The notes beneath the pieces were generated by a model. It searched no databases and was not told the DNA's origin. It saw only the letters and a program-made list of their open reading frames with translations. 27,160 bases of DNA from Ruminococcus sp. (GTDB lineage Bacteria; Bacillota; Clostridia; Oscillospirales; Ruminococcaceae). The stretch spans positions 1 to 27,160 of the forward strand of contig JAHABC010000020.1 in the NCBI GenBank assembly GCA_018376535.1, given 5' to 3'. The first letter of the stretch is position 1. Each line of letters opens with the position of its first letter. Made by a program: the position numbers and the translations under genes. Positions 1 to 7,693 of this stretch are shown here, one piece after another.

Positions 1-1
1 A

Positions 2-205
2 ACTCCAGCTCCTGTAACTACAACTACAACTGAAGCTACAACTACAACTCCAGCTCCTGTAACTACAACTACTACTGAAGCTACAACTACAACTCCAGCT
101 CCTGTAACTACAACAACTACTGAAGCTACAACTACAACTCCAGCTCCTGTAACTACAACAACTACTGAAGCTACAACTACAACTCCAGCTCCTGTAACTA
201 CAACA
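2..205 (+). repeat. 45-bp in-frame tandem repeat
   Basis: Four copies of a 45-bp unit begin at 2, 47, 92 and 137, with a shortened fifth at 182. Copies differ by single silent changes such as aca/act. The array starts at or before the window edge, so the true copy number is unknown. It encodes the Thr/Pro/Glu stalk of the surface protein. Confidence 0.9.
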
Positions 206-805
206 ACTCCAGCTCCTGTAACTAACCCAACTGGTACTCAACCAACTGGCACTGGTGCCGGCGGTGGCGACATTATTATAAGTGGTTCTGGCGGTGCTGG
301 CGGTGCTGGCGGTTCTGGTGGTGCTGGCGGTTCTGGCGGTAACGCTGATGTAAGCGTATCTGCTGGTGGCGAAGGCGGTGCTGGCGGTGCTGGCGGTTCT
401 GCTTCAGGCGGTAACGCTGATGTAAGTGTATCTGCTGGTGGCGAAGGCGGTGCTGGCGGTGCTGGTGGTTCTGCTTCAGGCGGTAATGTATCTGTAGATA
501 ATGTTGGTAACCCAACTATTAACATTACTGTAAACGGTGGCGGTTCTGCTAATACTCCTTCTACTGGTACTCAAGCACCAACTCCAACTGGTACTCAAGG
601 TACTACTGCATCTAATGCAGCTACAACTACTACTAAGGCTGCTGGTACTACTACAGCTAAAACTACTAAGGCTGCTGGTACTACAACTACTAAGGCTAAG
701 TCCTCTGATTCACCATCTACTGGTTCTACTGGTATTGGTGCAACTATCATGGCTATGATTGCTGCTGCAGCATCTGCATTCGCTCTAAAGAAGAAGAATG
801 ACTAA
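2..805 (+). CDS. 3' part of a repetitive, cell-wall-anchored surface protein
   Basis: This is an open frame with no start in the window; 267 residues are visible before the stop. In order it shows a Thr/Pro-rich stalk built from a 15-residue unit (TPAPVTTTTTEATTT), a short Asn/Pro/Gly/Thr linker, a Gly/Ala/Ser-rich block with two 24-residue repeats, another Thr/Ala/Lys-rich linker, and a C-terminal tail. The tail has an SPSTG motif, a hydrophobic Ala/Met-rich segment and a final KKKND. That layout is the sortase cell-wall sorting signal, with SPSTG standing in for LPXTG. I infer a secreted protein covalently attached to peptidoglycan; its functional domain lies upstream of the window and is unknown. 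The Gly-rich block is far richer in GC than its surroundings. A strong terminator follows. Confidence is high for a surface protein and nil for its ligand. Confidence 0.85.
   Translation, partial: TPAPVTTTTTEATTTTPAPVTTTTTEATTTTPAPVTTTTTEATTTTPAPVTTTTTEATTTTPAPVTTTTPAPVTNPTGTQPTGTGAGGGDIIISGSGGAGGAGGSGGAGGSGGNADVSVSAGGEGGAGGAGGSASGGNADVSVSAGGEGGAGGAGGSASGGNVSVDNVGNPTINITVNGGGSANTPSTGTQAPTPTGTQGTTASNAATTTTKAAGTTTAKTTKAAGTTTTKAKSSDSPSTGSTGIGATIMAMIAAAASAFALKKKND
335..478 (+). repeat. two 72-bp Gly-rich coding repeats
   Basis: Two nearly identical 72-bp units at 335-406 and 407-478, followed by a degenerate start of a third, encode 24-residue repeats of the form GGNADVSVSAGGEGG followed by an Ala/Gly/Ser tail. 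They differ at a few silent positions. The flanks (about 290-334) are also Gly-Ala/Gly-Ser codon repeats. Confidence 0.85.
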
Positions 806-837
806 TTAGCTAGTAAGTAGATACTTTATATAAACTT

Positions 838-864
838 ATGCCTCCCAATTGGGAGGCATTTTTT
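838..864 (+). terminator. rho-independent terminator of the surface-protein gene
   Basis: A perfect 9-bp stem, ATGCCTCCC with GGGAGGCAT, has a four-base AATT loop and is followed by a run of six T. It lies 33 bp after the stop codon. Confidence 0.92.
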
Positions 865-882
865 ATGTAAAAAAGTATATCA

Positions 883-900
883 AACGTATTGCAAAACGTT
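883..900 (+). promoter_or_regulatory. candidate operator overlapping the galK -35 box
   Basis: AACGTATTGCAAAACGTT is an 18-bp dyad, symmetric at all but one pair of positions (an A/A mismatch at positions 6 and 13). It covers the -35 box completely. Dyads of this size and placement are typical of LacI/GalR-family repressors. No such regulator gene is in the window, so the assignment is inference. Confidence 0.5.
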
Positions 901-917
901 CTAAAAAGATATATAAT
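889..917 (+). promoter_or_regulatory. sigma-A promoter of galK-galE
   Basis: The -35 box TTGCAA (889-894) and the -10 box TATAAT (912-917) are separated by exactly 17 bp. The galK start follows about 27 bp after the -10 box. Confidence 0.85.
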
Positions 918-944
918 AGTAATATCAAATAACGGAGGTGTCTT

Positions 945-2237
945 ATGGATTTAGTAAAAAATGTAATGTATTCGATTTCATCGGGGGAGTATGATAACTG
1001 TCTATCTAAGATGTACTGTTGTACTACAGATAAACTTCAACCTTATAGAGATAGATTTATCAATCTGTTGGAAACTTTTGGAGAAATGTTCGGATTTAAT
1101 CGAGAAGTAGAACTATTTTCTGCATCTGGTAGAACTGAAATCGGTGGAAATCACACCGACCATCAACTTGGACAAGTTTTGGCAGGTAGTGTAAATTTAG
1201 ATGTAATTGCAGTAGCATCTAAAAATAATGACGGAATTACTAGAGTAAAATCCGAGGGATATCCTATAGATATTGTGGATACTTCTCAACTTCAACCACT
1301 TGAAAGCGAAAAAAATACATCAGCATCTATTATTAGGGGTGTAACTGAATACTTTTCAAGTAATGGTTTTAATGTGGGTGGTTTCGATTGTTGTACAACA
1401 TCTAACGTTTTAAAGGGTTCTGGATTGTCGTCCTCAGCTGGTTTTGAGGTTCTGATAGGTAATATTATAAACTCTTTCTATGCAAATGACTCTGCTACTG
1501 CACAAGATATTGCTGTGATTGGTCAGTATGCTGAAAATAGATTCTTTGGCAAACCATGTGGTCTTATGGACCAAATGGCTTCATCTGTTGGTGGAATTAT
1601 CTCCATAGATTTTTATGACAAAGAAAATCCTAAAGTAGTGCCAGTAGATTTTAACTTCGATACTACTAACTACTCCCTTTGCATTATAGACAGTGGTGCA
1701 GACCATTCTGACTTAACCGACGAATATGCTAACATAACCAAAGAAATGAAACTTGTTTCTAATGCTATGGGTGTGGAATATCTATCTAGGGTGGACGAAA
1801 CTGAGTTCTTTAACTCTATCTCTAAACTTAGAGAAACTTGTCCAGACAGAGCCATATTAAGAGCAATTCACTTCTTTAATGATAATAAAAGAGTATCTAA
1901 GGAAGTAAAGGCTTTGCAAGAAAAAAATCTTGATGAATTTTTCAACCTTGTAAAAGCATCTGGACGTTCATCTTATGAATACTTACAGAACGTATATCCT
2001 AGTGGAAGTGTAAAAAATCAAGCTGTTGCGTTAGTTTTGGCTCTATGTGAAAAATATCTTGATGGAAAGGGTGCTTTTAGGGTTCATGGTGGTGGATTTG
2101 CTGGAACCGTTCAAGCGTTCGTCCCTAACGATATGGTTGCTCAATTTAAGTTGAATATTGAAAAAGCTATCGGTGTGGATATGTGTCATATTTTGAACAT
2201 TCGTTCTGTAGGTGGCTTGAAACTATATAAAAATTAA
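945..2237 (+). CDS. galK: galactokinase
   Basis: Predicted to phosphorylate galactose to galactose-1-phosphate with ATP in the cytoplasm, the first committed step of the Leloir pathway. It is a GHMP kinase with all three motifs: a galactokinase signature near residues 63-75 (GRTEIGGNHTDH), the phosphate-binding loop KGSGLSSSAGFE near 158-170, and the C-terminal GGGFAGT loop near 384-390. The GKPCGLMDQMAS stretch matches the sugar/catalytic region. At 430 residues it is longer than the usual ~390, mainly through an N-terminal extension. The ATG is preceded by GGAGGTG. It forms an operon with galE, 16 bp downstream. No galT is present here. The family call is secure; galactose rather than a related sugar is very likely because of the galE partner. 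Confidence 0.9.
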   Translation: MDLVKNVMYSISSGEYDNCLSKMYCCTTDKLQPYRDRFINLLETFGEMFGFNREVELFSASGRTEIGGNHTDHQLGQVLAGSVNLDVIAVASKNNDGITRVKSEGYPIDIVDTSQLQPLESEKNTSASIIRGVTEYFSSNGFNVGGFDCCTTSNVLKGSGLSSSAGFEVLIGNIINSFYANDSATAQDIAVIGQYAENRFFGKPCGLMDQMASSVGGIISIDFYDKENPKVVPVDFNFDTTNYSLCIIDSGADHSDLTDEYANITKEMKLVSNAMGVEYLSRVDETEFFNSISKLRETCPDRAILRAIHFFNDNKRVSKEVKALQEKNLDEFFNLVKASGRSSYEYLQNVYPSGSVKNQAVALVLALCEKYLDGKGAFRVHGGGFAGTVQAFVPNDMVAQFKLNIEKAIGVDMCHILNIRSVGGLKLYKN

Positions 2238-2253
2238 TCAAAGGAGTTTTTCT

Positions 2254-3267
2254 ATGAGTAAGATTTTAGTTACTGGTGGTACTGGCTTTATTGGTAGTCA
2301 TACTTGTGTGGAACTATTAAAAGCTGGTCATGAGGTCGTTATTATGGATAATCTATCCAATTCAAAAGTTGGCACTGTAGATAGAATATATCAGATTACT
2401 GGTAAAAAACCAGTATTCTATCAAACAGATATCAGAGATTTTAATGGTACTGATAAAATCTTTAAAGAACATAATATCGATGCAGTTATTCATTTTGCTG
2501 GTCTTAAAGCAGTTGGAGAGTCCGTTCAAAAACCTTGGGAATACTATGAAAATAATATCAATGGAACTCTAGTTCTTTTGGACGCTATGAGAAAAAATGG
2601 TTGTAAAAATATAGTGTTCTCATCATCTGCGACCGTTTACGGTCTTGATAACGTAGCCCCTTATACTGAAGATATGCCTACTTCTGCAACCAATCCATAC
2701 GGCTACACTAAGGTCATGATAGAACAAATATTACACGATATGTGCATCGCTGACCCTGATTGGTCGGTTATGGCTTTAAGATATTTTAATCCAATAGGTG
2801 CTGATAAGAGTGGTCTAATTGGTGAAGACCCTAATGGTATTCCAAACAATCTAGTGCCATATATAGCACAAGTTGCCATTGGTAAACTTGAGTATCTTCG
2901 TGTATTCGGTAATGATTACGATACCCCAGATGGTACTGGCGTTCGTGATTATATCCACGTTGTGGATTTGGCTAAAGGTCACGTTGTAGCCGTGGATTAT
3001 GCCCTAAAACACAAAGGCTTTGAACCTGTTAATCTAGGTACTGGCAACGGTTCAAGTGTTCTTGATGTCGTTAAGGCTTATGAATTAGCTTGTGGTAAGG
3101 AAATCCCTTACAAGATTGTCGAACGTCGTGCAGGTGATATTGCTACTTCTTTTGCAAATCCAGATAAGGCTAAAAAGCTATTCAATTGGTCGGCTGAACT
3201 CACCCTTAAAGATATGTGCGTGGATAGTTGGAACTTTACTGTTAAAAATCCAAATGGCTTAGAATAA
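2254..3267 (+). CDS. galE: UDP-glucose 4-epimerase
   Basis: Interconverts UDP-galactose and UDP-glucose using tightly bound NAD. It is an extended short-chain dehydrogenase of 337 residues, the normal GalE length. Visible features are the NAD-binding GGTGFIGSH at residues 7-15, the substrate/catalytic Ser in SSSATVYG, the catalytic YxxxK in NPYGYTK, and the family-typical RYFNPIGA and GTGNGSSVLDV stretches. The start is preceded by AAAGGAG and a T-rich spacer. It is co-transcribed with galK and completes a partial Leloir set. The downstream 149 bp hold no gene. Confidence 0.95.
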   Translation: MSKILVTGGTGFIGSHTCVELLKAGHEVVIMDNLSNSKVGTVDRIYQITGKKPVFYQTDIRDFNGTDKIFKEHNIDAVIHFAGLKAVGESVQKPWEYYENNINGTLVLLDAMRKNGCKNIVFSSSATVYGLDNVAPYTEDMPTSATNPYGYTKVMIEQILHDMCIADPDWSVMALRYFNPIGADKSGLIGEDPNGIPNNLVPYIAQVAIGKLEYLRVFGNDYDTPDGTGVRDYIHVVDLAKGHVVAVDYALKHKGFEPVNLGTGNGSSVLDVVKAYELACGKEIPYKIVERRAGDIATSFANPDKAKKLFNWSAELTLKDMCVDSWNFTVKNPNGLE

Positions 3268-3416
3268 CTCTTTAATGATGATTTAATCTTAATTTGATAC
3301 TATTTATACTTATACATAATACATTCTATTGTGTAAATAATATCTTAATAAAGAGTTTTGCATATGGCTTTTGATACAAAAGAATATCATTCAAATTTGA
3401 AAAGGAGTAGTTTCTT

Positions 3417-3620
3417 ATGAAAAAAATAACTATCGAAGGTATGATGTGTCAGCATTGTGCCAAATCGGTTACTAAGGCTTTGACTAAGTTGGGTGGTTCG
3501 GATATAGATGTAAATTTGACAGATGGCTATGCTATCGCAGATATTCAAGCTGATGATAGTCAAATTAAATCAGCTATTGAAGATTTGGACTTTAAAGTCT
3601 TAGATATCGTTAAAGTATAG
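3417..3620 (+). CDS. small heavy-metal-associated (HMA) domain protein, CopZ-like
   Basis: A 67-residue single HMA domain with the metal-binding GMMCQHC motif (Cys11 and Cys14) at the N-terminus and a beta-alpha-beta pattern ending in DLDFKVLDI. Proteins of this size with CxxC normally bind Cu(I) and deliver it to a P-type ATPase. No copA, csoR or other copper gene lies beside it, so it may act as a free-standing chaperone or buffer, and mercury or another soft metal cannot be excluded. It has a clear GGAG Shine-Dalgarno. It sits alone between galE and a lipoprotein gene and is followed by a hairpin. Confidence 0.85.
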   Translation: MKKITIEGMMCQHCAKSVTKALTKLGGSDIDVNLTDGYAIADIQADDSQIKSAIEDLDFKVLDIVKV

Positions 3621-3624
3621 TATT

Positions 3625-3648
3625 AATGGACGGATTTTTCCGTCCATT
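3625..3648 (+). other. hairpin with T-rich loop between two genes
   Basis: AATGGACGG pairs perfectly with CCGTCCATT around the loop ATTTTT. There is no T-run after the stem, so it is not a classical terminator. It may act as a weak terminator, a 3' end stabiliser, or a structure ahead of the next ribosome-binding site. An ATG inside the stem is unlikely to be used because it has no Shine-Dalgarno. Confidence 0.6.
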
Positions 3649-3670
3649 ATGTTATGGAAAGGATTTTTTT

Positions 3671-4279
3671 ATGAATAAGTATATATTTACACTATTAATT
3701 CCAGTAGTTAGTATCTGTTTTAGTGCTTGTAATAGTAGTGTAGTAACATCATCATCTAAGTATTTGGATTACGTTGAACAAAAAGGATTGTATCAAAAAG
3801 GTGCAGATTTGAATATAGCTAATATATTTCCGTTATCTAAAGCACCATACAAAGAGGGTATTTTAATTCAAGAAAATGCTCTTAAGAGTATCGATGATGT
3901 GGCTTTTACCGAAGTAACCGTTGAAACTACTATTCCAGAAATTTTAAACAATATCGATGCTAGTAATATAGGAAATCTTACTGCGACTGCTCCAGAGGAA
4001 GTAGTATCATCTGTAAAACCCCCTAGAACCGCTTGGACTGAAGTTGAATATATTAAAACTATGTATACTAATACCTCTTGTACCTCTTACAGATACGCTT
4101 TGTATACATCTAATAAAAGCACCTCTTACGATATGGGTTGTGCAGTGAACGTCATAGCTATAACTAGTACGGGCTTTTATAGGCTATCTAATGATAGATA
4201 TATTCCTTGTGAATACTTATCCGAAGATGTTATATATCAACCTACTGCAACCAGTAGAGCAGTAGTATATTATGATTAG
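3671..4279 (+). CDS. small lipoprotein of unknown function
   Basis: A 202-residue protein. I chose the ATG at 3671 because AAAGGA and a T-run precede it and because the resulting N-terminus is a clean lipoprotein signal: MNKY, a hydrophobic core, then the lipobox FSAC with Cys20 as the lipid-modified residue. Starting 45 bp upstream would add residues translated from a hairpin stem. The mature part is Ser/Thr-rich at first, then contains a region near residues 110-185 with several Tyr, two Cys and alternating polar and hydrophobic residues, suggesting a small beta-rich domain. I recognise no family. Its 3' end overlaps the convergent kinase gene by 4 bp. Confidence 0.75.
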   Translation: MNKYIFTLLIPVVSICFSACNSSVVTSSSKYLDYVEQKGLYQKGADLNIANIFPLSKAPYKEGILIQENALKSIDDVAFTEVTVETTIPEILNNIDASNIGNLTATAPEEVVSSVKPPRTAWTEVEYIKTMYTNTSCTSYRYALYTSNKSTSYDMGCAVNVIAITSTGFYRLSNDRYIPCEYLSEDVIYQPTATSRAVVYYD

Positions 4280-4746
4280 TCGGAAAGTTCTTCAAAAGAT
4301 GGTGCTTCAAATAGGTTGTTACACTTTCTTAATATAGTTTCATCTACATAGTAGCAATTTTTACTTAAATGGGAATTTCTTTCCTTGATATGCAATAGTT
4401 GAGTTTCATTATCTACATATATGTAGTGTAGTTTAGTTGGAATATCTAAGTTTTTAAATCTAGCTTTGATGGTATCTCTTTCAAGTTTAGACCAAAATCC
4501 CATATCTAAGATTACATTATATCCTGAAGTTGCCATCTGTATAGATAGCTTGTATAGATATTCTTTGCATCTATCGACTATTTCCTCATGTTTATCTCCA
4601 AGATGTTCGTCAAATATTGAGAGTACTAACTCATCACATGATAGTATAATTCCATTATTCTCTTGATGTAGTTTTTTAGCATAAGTACTCTTACCAGCAC
4701 AAATCTTTCCACATAATAGATGTATAGTTCCAAAAGAATTATTCAT
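4276..4746 (-). CDS. P-loop ATP-binding kinase-like protein (AAA_33/zeta-type fold)
   Basis: A 156-residue protein with a Walker A motif GKICAGKST at residues 13-21, a following CDEL segment where the zeta-toxin/AAA_33 group places a substrate-binding Asp, and NVILDMGFW resembling the Walker B-like strand. Members of this fold phosphorylate small molecules such as nucleosides, antibiotics or UDP-sugars, or act on RNA ends. The substrate cannot be read here. The start is the ATG at 4746, eight bases after GGAGG; a GTG 15 bp upstream overlaps that Shine-Dalgarno and is rejected. No antitoxin-like gene is adjacent, which argues against a zeta toxin. It lies behind a strong hairpin downstream of the binding-protein gene and overlaps the convergent lipoprotein gene by 4 bp. 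Confidence 0.7.
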   Translation of the reverse strand: MNNSFGTIHLLCGKICAGKSTYAKKLHQENNGIILSCDELVLSIFDEHLGDKHEEIVDRCKEYLYKLSIQMATSGYNVILDMGFWSKLERDTIKARFKNLDIPTKLHYIYVDNETQLLHIKERNSHLSKNCYYVDETILRKCNNLFEAPSFEELSD

Positions 4747-4768
4747 AATATATACCTCCACGCAAAAT

Positions 4769-4800
4769 AGGAATGTTATTTCTTTTATAATAACATTCCT
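4769..4800 (-). terminator. 12-bp hairpin after the binding-protein gene
   Basis: AGGAATGTTATT and AATAACATTCCT form a perfect 12-bp stem around an 8-base loop. On the minus strand the stem is followed by ATTTTG, a short T-tract, so it probably ends or attenuates transcription from the SDR/binding-protein operon before the kinase gene. Confidence 0.65.
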
Positions 4801-4821
4801 AATTATATTTATTTATAGATT

Positions 4822-6216
4822 TTATTCTATAGGTGCATCATTAGCCTCTTTAATTAAGATGTCTACGGCATCATAGTTAGCCTCCACGGCTTGAGCCCAA
4901 GTAACTTCGCCACTTGTAGATACTCTAATACCAGCAGAACCACTATCTAAGATGTTAGTTAAGTCGGTACTAACACCAGTGTAGAAGTCGAATACTGGGT
5001 GTTCTTGAGCAAGACGGTCCAGTTCGAACTTCATATCGTACATTTCTTGAGTCCAATCGTATTCAGTGAATAGTTGTTCGTTGGCTATTTCACTAGTCTT
5101 GTCATTTAATAGAGTAGCACGTTTGCACTCTGAGAACTTAGCAACGCCCTCTGGATTGTGTCCACCACGAACCATTAGATATCCGTCCAAACCTGCTGGA
5201 ATGTATAATTCTTCGGAGTTAGGGTCACGAGGTAATGGTACAAAGAACACATTTTCTCCGAAAGTAGCCTTCCACTGTTCTGGAGTGGTATATAGATTGT
5301 ATAGTCCACCTGGATAGAATAACTCTTTACCCTCACCTATAAATTGAGGTTGTTCTGCCCAATCGAAATCTGCCTTATTTAAGAATAGACCTTTATCATA
5401 CATATCTTGCATATACTGTTGAACACGCTCAAGATTAGGATTTCTTAGATTATTAACAAGTTTACCATCTTCAAGACCTACATAGGCAACGCCAGTAGTT
5501 TTAGATATTCCAGCTTCAAAGGACCAACCATCTAAGCCATATCTTTCTTCGCTAGTATCCACGAACTCTAAGAGCATTTCCTCCATTTTATCCCAAGTCC
5601 ATTCATTCTTTTGGTATAGTTCGTAAGGGTCTTCAAGATTATATTCTTCAATGGTATCCTTGTTATATATTATAACCGAACTATCGCCAGTAACTTGGTT
5701 ACATATAATATAATGATTTCCTTTCCACATTAAAGAATCGTTTATATCTTTAACGTCTTTCCAGAGGTCGGAAGTATAGTCTATATAGTCATCTACAGGC
5801 ACGAACATAGACTTTACAATGCCTTTAGGAAAAGCATCGAAGTCACTAGCAGTAAAGAAGTCTATGCCCTCATCACCGTTGATACCGTTAGCTAGACTAT
5901 CAAAACGTTGCGACCATGCTACTATTTTAGATTCTATCTTACCACCATAGCGTTCTTGAAAGACGGCTAACTCTATAGGAACGTTTTTACCAGTGGAATC
6001 TGGGTTGATATCCCAGTTACCTAACCACTTGATAGTCTTATTTTCAAGTTCTCCAGTAAGTAGAGGTTCTTCGGCTACTATAGATGCTATTTCATCACGA
6101 GTAGCTTGGTCGAGGTCTTTATCGTTTACAACTTCGGAAGATGTTCCACACGCACTAAAAGTAGTAATTAATGCCATTGCCGAAATTAATGATAGAGTTC
6201 TTTTTAAACTTTTCAT
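4822..6216 (-). CDS. extracellular solute-binding lipoprotein (ABC sugar type)
   Basis: A 464-residue protein with a lipoprotein signal peptide (Lys/Arg-rich start, hydrophobic stretch, FSAC with Cys23), followed by a polar linker and a two-lobe binding-protein sequence. The IKWLGNWDINPDS strand, the FDSLANGINGDEGIDFFTASD segment and Trp/Tyr-rich parts are typical of the family 1 extracellular sugar-binding proteins. It would capture a solute, probably a carbohydrate, at the outer face of the membrane. No permease or ATPase gene is in the window, so it is an orphan that must pair with a transporter encoded elsewhere, or act as a sensor. It starts 23 bp after the SDR gene and is probably co-transcribed with it. 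The ligand is unknown. Confidence 0.8.
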   Translation of the reverse strand: MKSLKRTLSLISAMALITTFSACGTSSEVVNDKDLDQATRDEIASIVAEEPLLTGELENKTIKWLGNWDINPDSTGKNVPIELAVFQERYGGKIESKIVAWSQRFDSLANGINGDEGIDFFTASDFDAFPKGIVKSMFVPVDDYIDYTSDLWKDVKDINDSLMWKGNHYIICNQVTGDSSVIIYNKDTIEEYNLEDPYELYQKNEWTWDKMEEMLLEFVDTSEERYGLDGWSFEAGISKTTGVAYVGLEDGKLVNNLRNPNLERVQQYMQDMYDKGLFLNKADFDWAEQPQFIGEGKELFYPGGLYNLYTTPEQWKATFGENVFFVPLPRDPNSEELYIPAGLDGYLMVRGGHNPEGVAKFSECKRATLLNDKTSEIANEQLFTEYDWTQEMYDMKFELDRLAQEHPVFDFYTGVSTDLTNILDSGSAGIRVSTSGEVTWAQAVEANYDAVDILIKEANDAPIE

Positions 6217-6239
6217 AGTTAAAAAAATCCTTTCATAGA

Positions 6240-7199
6240 TTACTTAGTGTTATGTATATCCCATTTAAAAGGACATATTTTATTTGCTTTTCTGTTATCA
6301 AGCATTATGTTGCTTAATACAGTATCAAAGTCAAGATATCTGTAATTAGTTTTTTCTTCGTTGCTTATTATTTTTGCTCTTAACTTAGTTAAAGGATTTT
6401 CTTTAGGTTCGGGACGTTGCAAAACTACCCCAATACGATAGTTTTTTTTCATGAAGTTAATAATATCCGATGCTGAAGTTAGTTGAGTATCGCAAACGTT
6501 AAAGATATCAGAATAGGATTTATCTTCTGCTTGGTTTAGATAGCATAGAACAAACTCAACTAAGTTATGTATGCAACACATTTGAAAACCATAGTCACCT
6601 TGACGATATATAAAGTAAGAATTGTCTTTAGGGTCACGAATTTTAGATATTAAGTTATCATAGAAATCCAAAGAGTATACTTGTGGAACTCTAGCAATAG
6701 CGATAGCCATATTCTTAGCACGTTTACTTTCTGCAATTAGATTTTTTTCAGACTCTAATTTCATTTTGCCATAGTTAGTTACAGGTTTAATATCACTGTC
6801 GACTTCTCTTAAAGGTTCTCTAGTCTTTACCTTTTGATATACTTGACTGGTGCTAATTAGTACAAATTGAGGAACTTCTATTTCTACAGCCATATGAAAT
6901 AAATTTCTATCATATTCGGTACTAATTTTAGCTTCTTTTTCGGTGAAAGTAGGACCCATATCATTGTCGGCAGTACAAGCAAGATGTACTATAGCATCTA
7001 ATTTATAGTTTTCAAATATGTACTTTAGAGTATCTGTAACGCTTTCATCACATAGAATAAATTGATAGTGTTTTTTATTACGATTATAGTCACTGGATTT
7101 ATTATCCATAGCCATTACATTATAGCCTTTTTTTAACAATCCAGAGCACATATGGTCACCAATTCTACTACAACCACCTGTTACTAATACATTTTTCAT
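6240..7199 (-). CDS. NAD-dependent epimerase/dehydratase family protein (extended SDR)
   Basis: A 319-residue extended SDR. It keeps an N-terminal Rossmann motif (TGGCSRIG at residues 7-14), the AIVHLAC strand, a Ser-containing VLISTSQVYQ segment and the catalytic YxxxK in TNYGKMK. It probably acts on a nucleotide-linked sugar or a similar compound. The middle Gly of the usual GxxGxxG motif is Ser here, and the C-terminal half diverges from GalE-like enzymes, so the substrate cannot be predicted. The ATG follows AGGAGG and a T-rich spacer. It has its own minus-strand promoter and leads an operon with the solute-binding protein. Confidence 0.75.
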   Translation of the reverse strand: MKNVLVTGGCSRIGDHMCSGLLKKGYNVMAMDNKSSDYNRNKKHYQFILCDESVTDTLKYIFENYKLDAIVHLACTADNDMGPTFTEKEAKISTEYDRNLFHMAVEIEVPQFVLISTSQVYQKVKTREPLREVDSDIKPVTNYGKMKLESEKNLIAESKRAKNMAIAIARVPQVYSLDFYDNLISKIRDPKDNSYFIYRQGDYGFQMCCIHNLVEFVLCYLNQAEDKSYSDIFNVCDTQLTSASDIINFMKKNYRIGVVLQRPEPKENPLTKLRAKIISNEEKTNYRYLDFDTVLSNIMLDNRKANKICPFKWDIHNTK

Positions 7200-7231
7200 A
7201 TAAAAACCTCCTTATAACCCATATAGTATAT

Positions 7232-7260
7232 ATTATATCACAAAGATTGCATTTTATCAA
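7232..7260 (-). promoter_or_regulatory. sigma-A promoter of the SDR/binding-protein operon
   Basis: On the minus strand, TTGATA (7255-7260) and TATAAT (7232-7237) are separated by 17 bp. The start codon lies 32 bp downstream of the -10 box. Confidence 0.8.
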
Positions 7261-7562
7261 TCGTCAAAAGTGCTATTCATGATATACTTTTTTCGGTAAT
7301 ATTAACTTGTATAGTTCTACAATCAATTGATTTAAGTGGATACATGGAAACATTATTATATTTTCCGTGAGGATATTCTATTTTCAATATACAGATAACT
7401 TCTTTCTATTCAATCTTAGTGTCACCAACTATTAACTATGTAGACTATCGGAACTATCTTAACATCTACTTGAACTATTTGTCTTCTTTTAATTACCAAA
7501 AAGTATATATTGTTCCGTTGTAGAGTATACACATTCCATGATAATATCACTTTAAAAATTCA
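7261..7562. other. non-coding stretch between divergent genes
   Basis: About 300 bp of AT-rich sequence between the two divergent promoters. I see no open frame with a Shine-Dalgarno, no repeat and no recognisable RNA structure. Confidence 0.6.
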
Positions 7563-7591
7563 TTGACTTTTTTTAAAAAACAGTATATAAT
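7563..7591 (+). promoter_or_regulatory. sigma-A promoter of rny
   Basis: TTGACT (7563-7568) and TATAAT (7586-7591) are separated by 17 bp. The predicted leader is about 95 nt and contains a small hairpin. Confidence 0.85.
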
Positions 7592-7626
7592 AATAGTGTT
7601 GCATTTTTTTTAACATTGCAAATACT

Positions 7627-7645
7627 AGAATATGTTAGATATTCT
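7627..7645 (+). other. small hairpin in the rny leader
   Basis: AGAATAT and ATATTCT pair around a five-base loop about 35 nt ahead of the Shine-Dalgarno. The stem is all A-T except one pair on each side, so it is weak; a role in rny autoregulation is only a possibility. Confidence 0.35.
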
Positions 7646-7693
7646 ACAAAAAATATTTTATATTAATTTCCATATGTGAAAGGAGGAAATTAC

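Noticed and set aside
238..525. Long Pro-rich open frame on the minus strand opposite the Gly-rich repeats
   Set aside because: It is the mirror of the GC-rich repeats of the surface-protein gene, has no Shine-Dalgarno, and its Pro/Ala pattern follows from the complement of Gly codons.
3266..3357. AACTCTTTA and TAAAGAGTT as a terminator after galE
   Set aside because: The arms are 74 bases apart, an unlikely loop for a terminator. A weak TTGATA box inside it lacks a convincing -10 partner.
4276..4746. Zeta-type toxin of a toxin-antitoxin pair
   Set aside because: The Walker A motif fits, but there is no small antitoxin-like gene next to it and the protein is shorter than typical zeta toxins.
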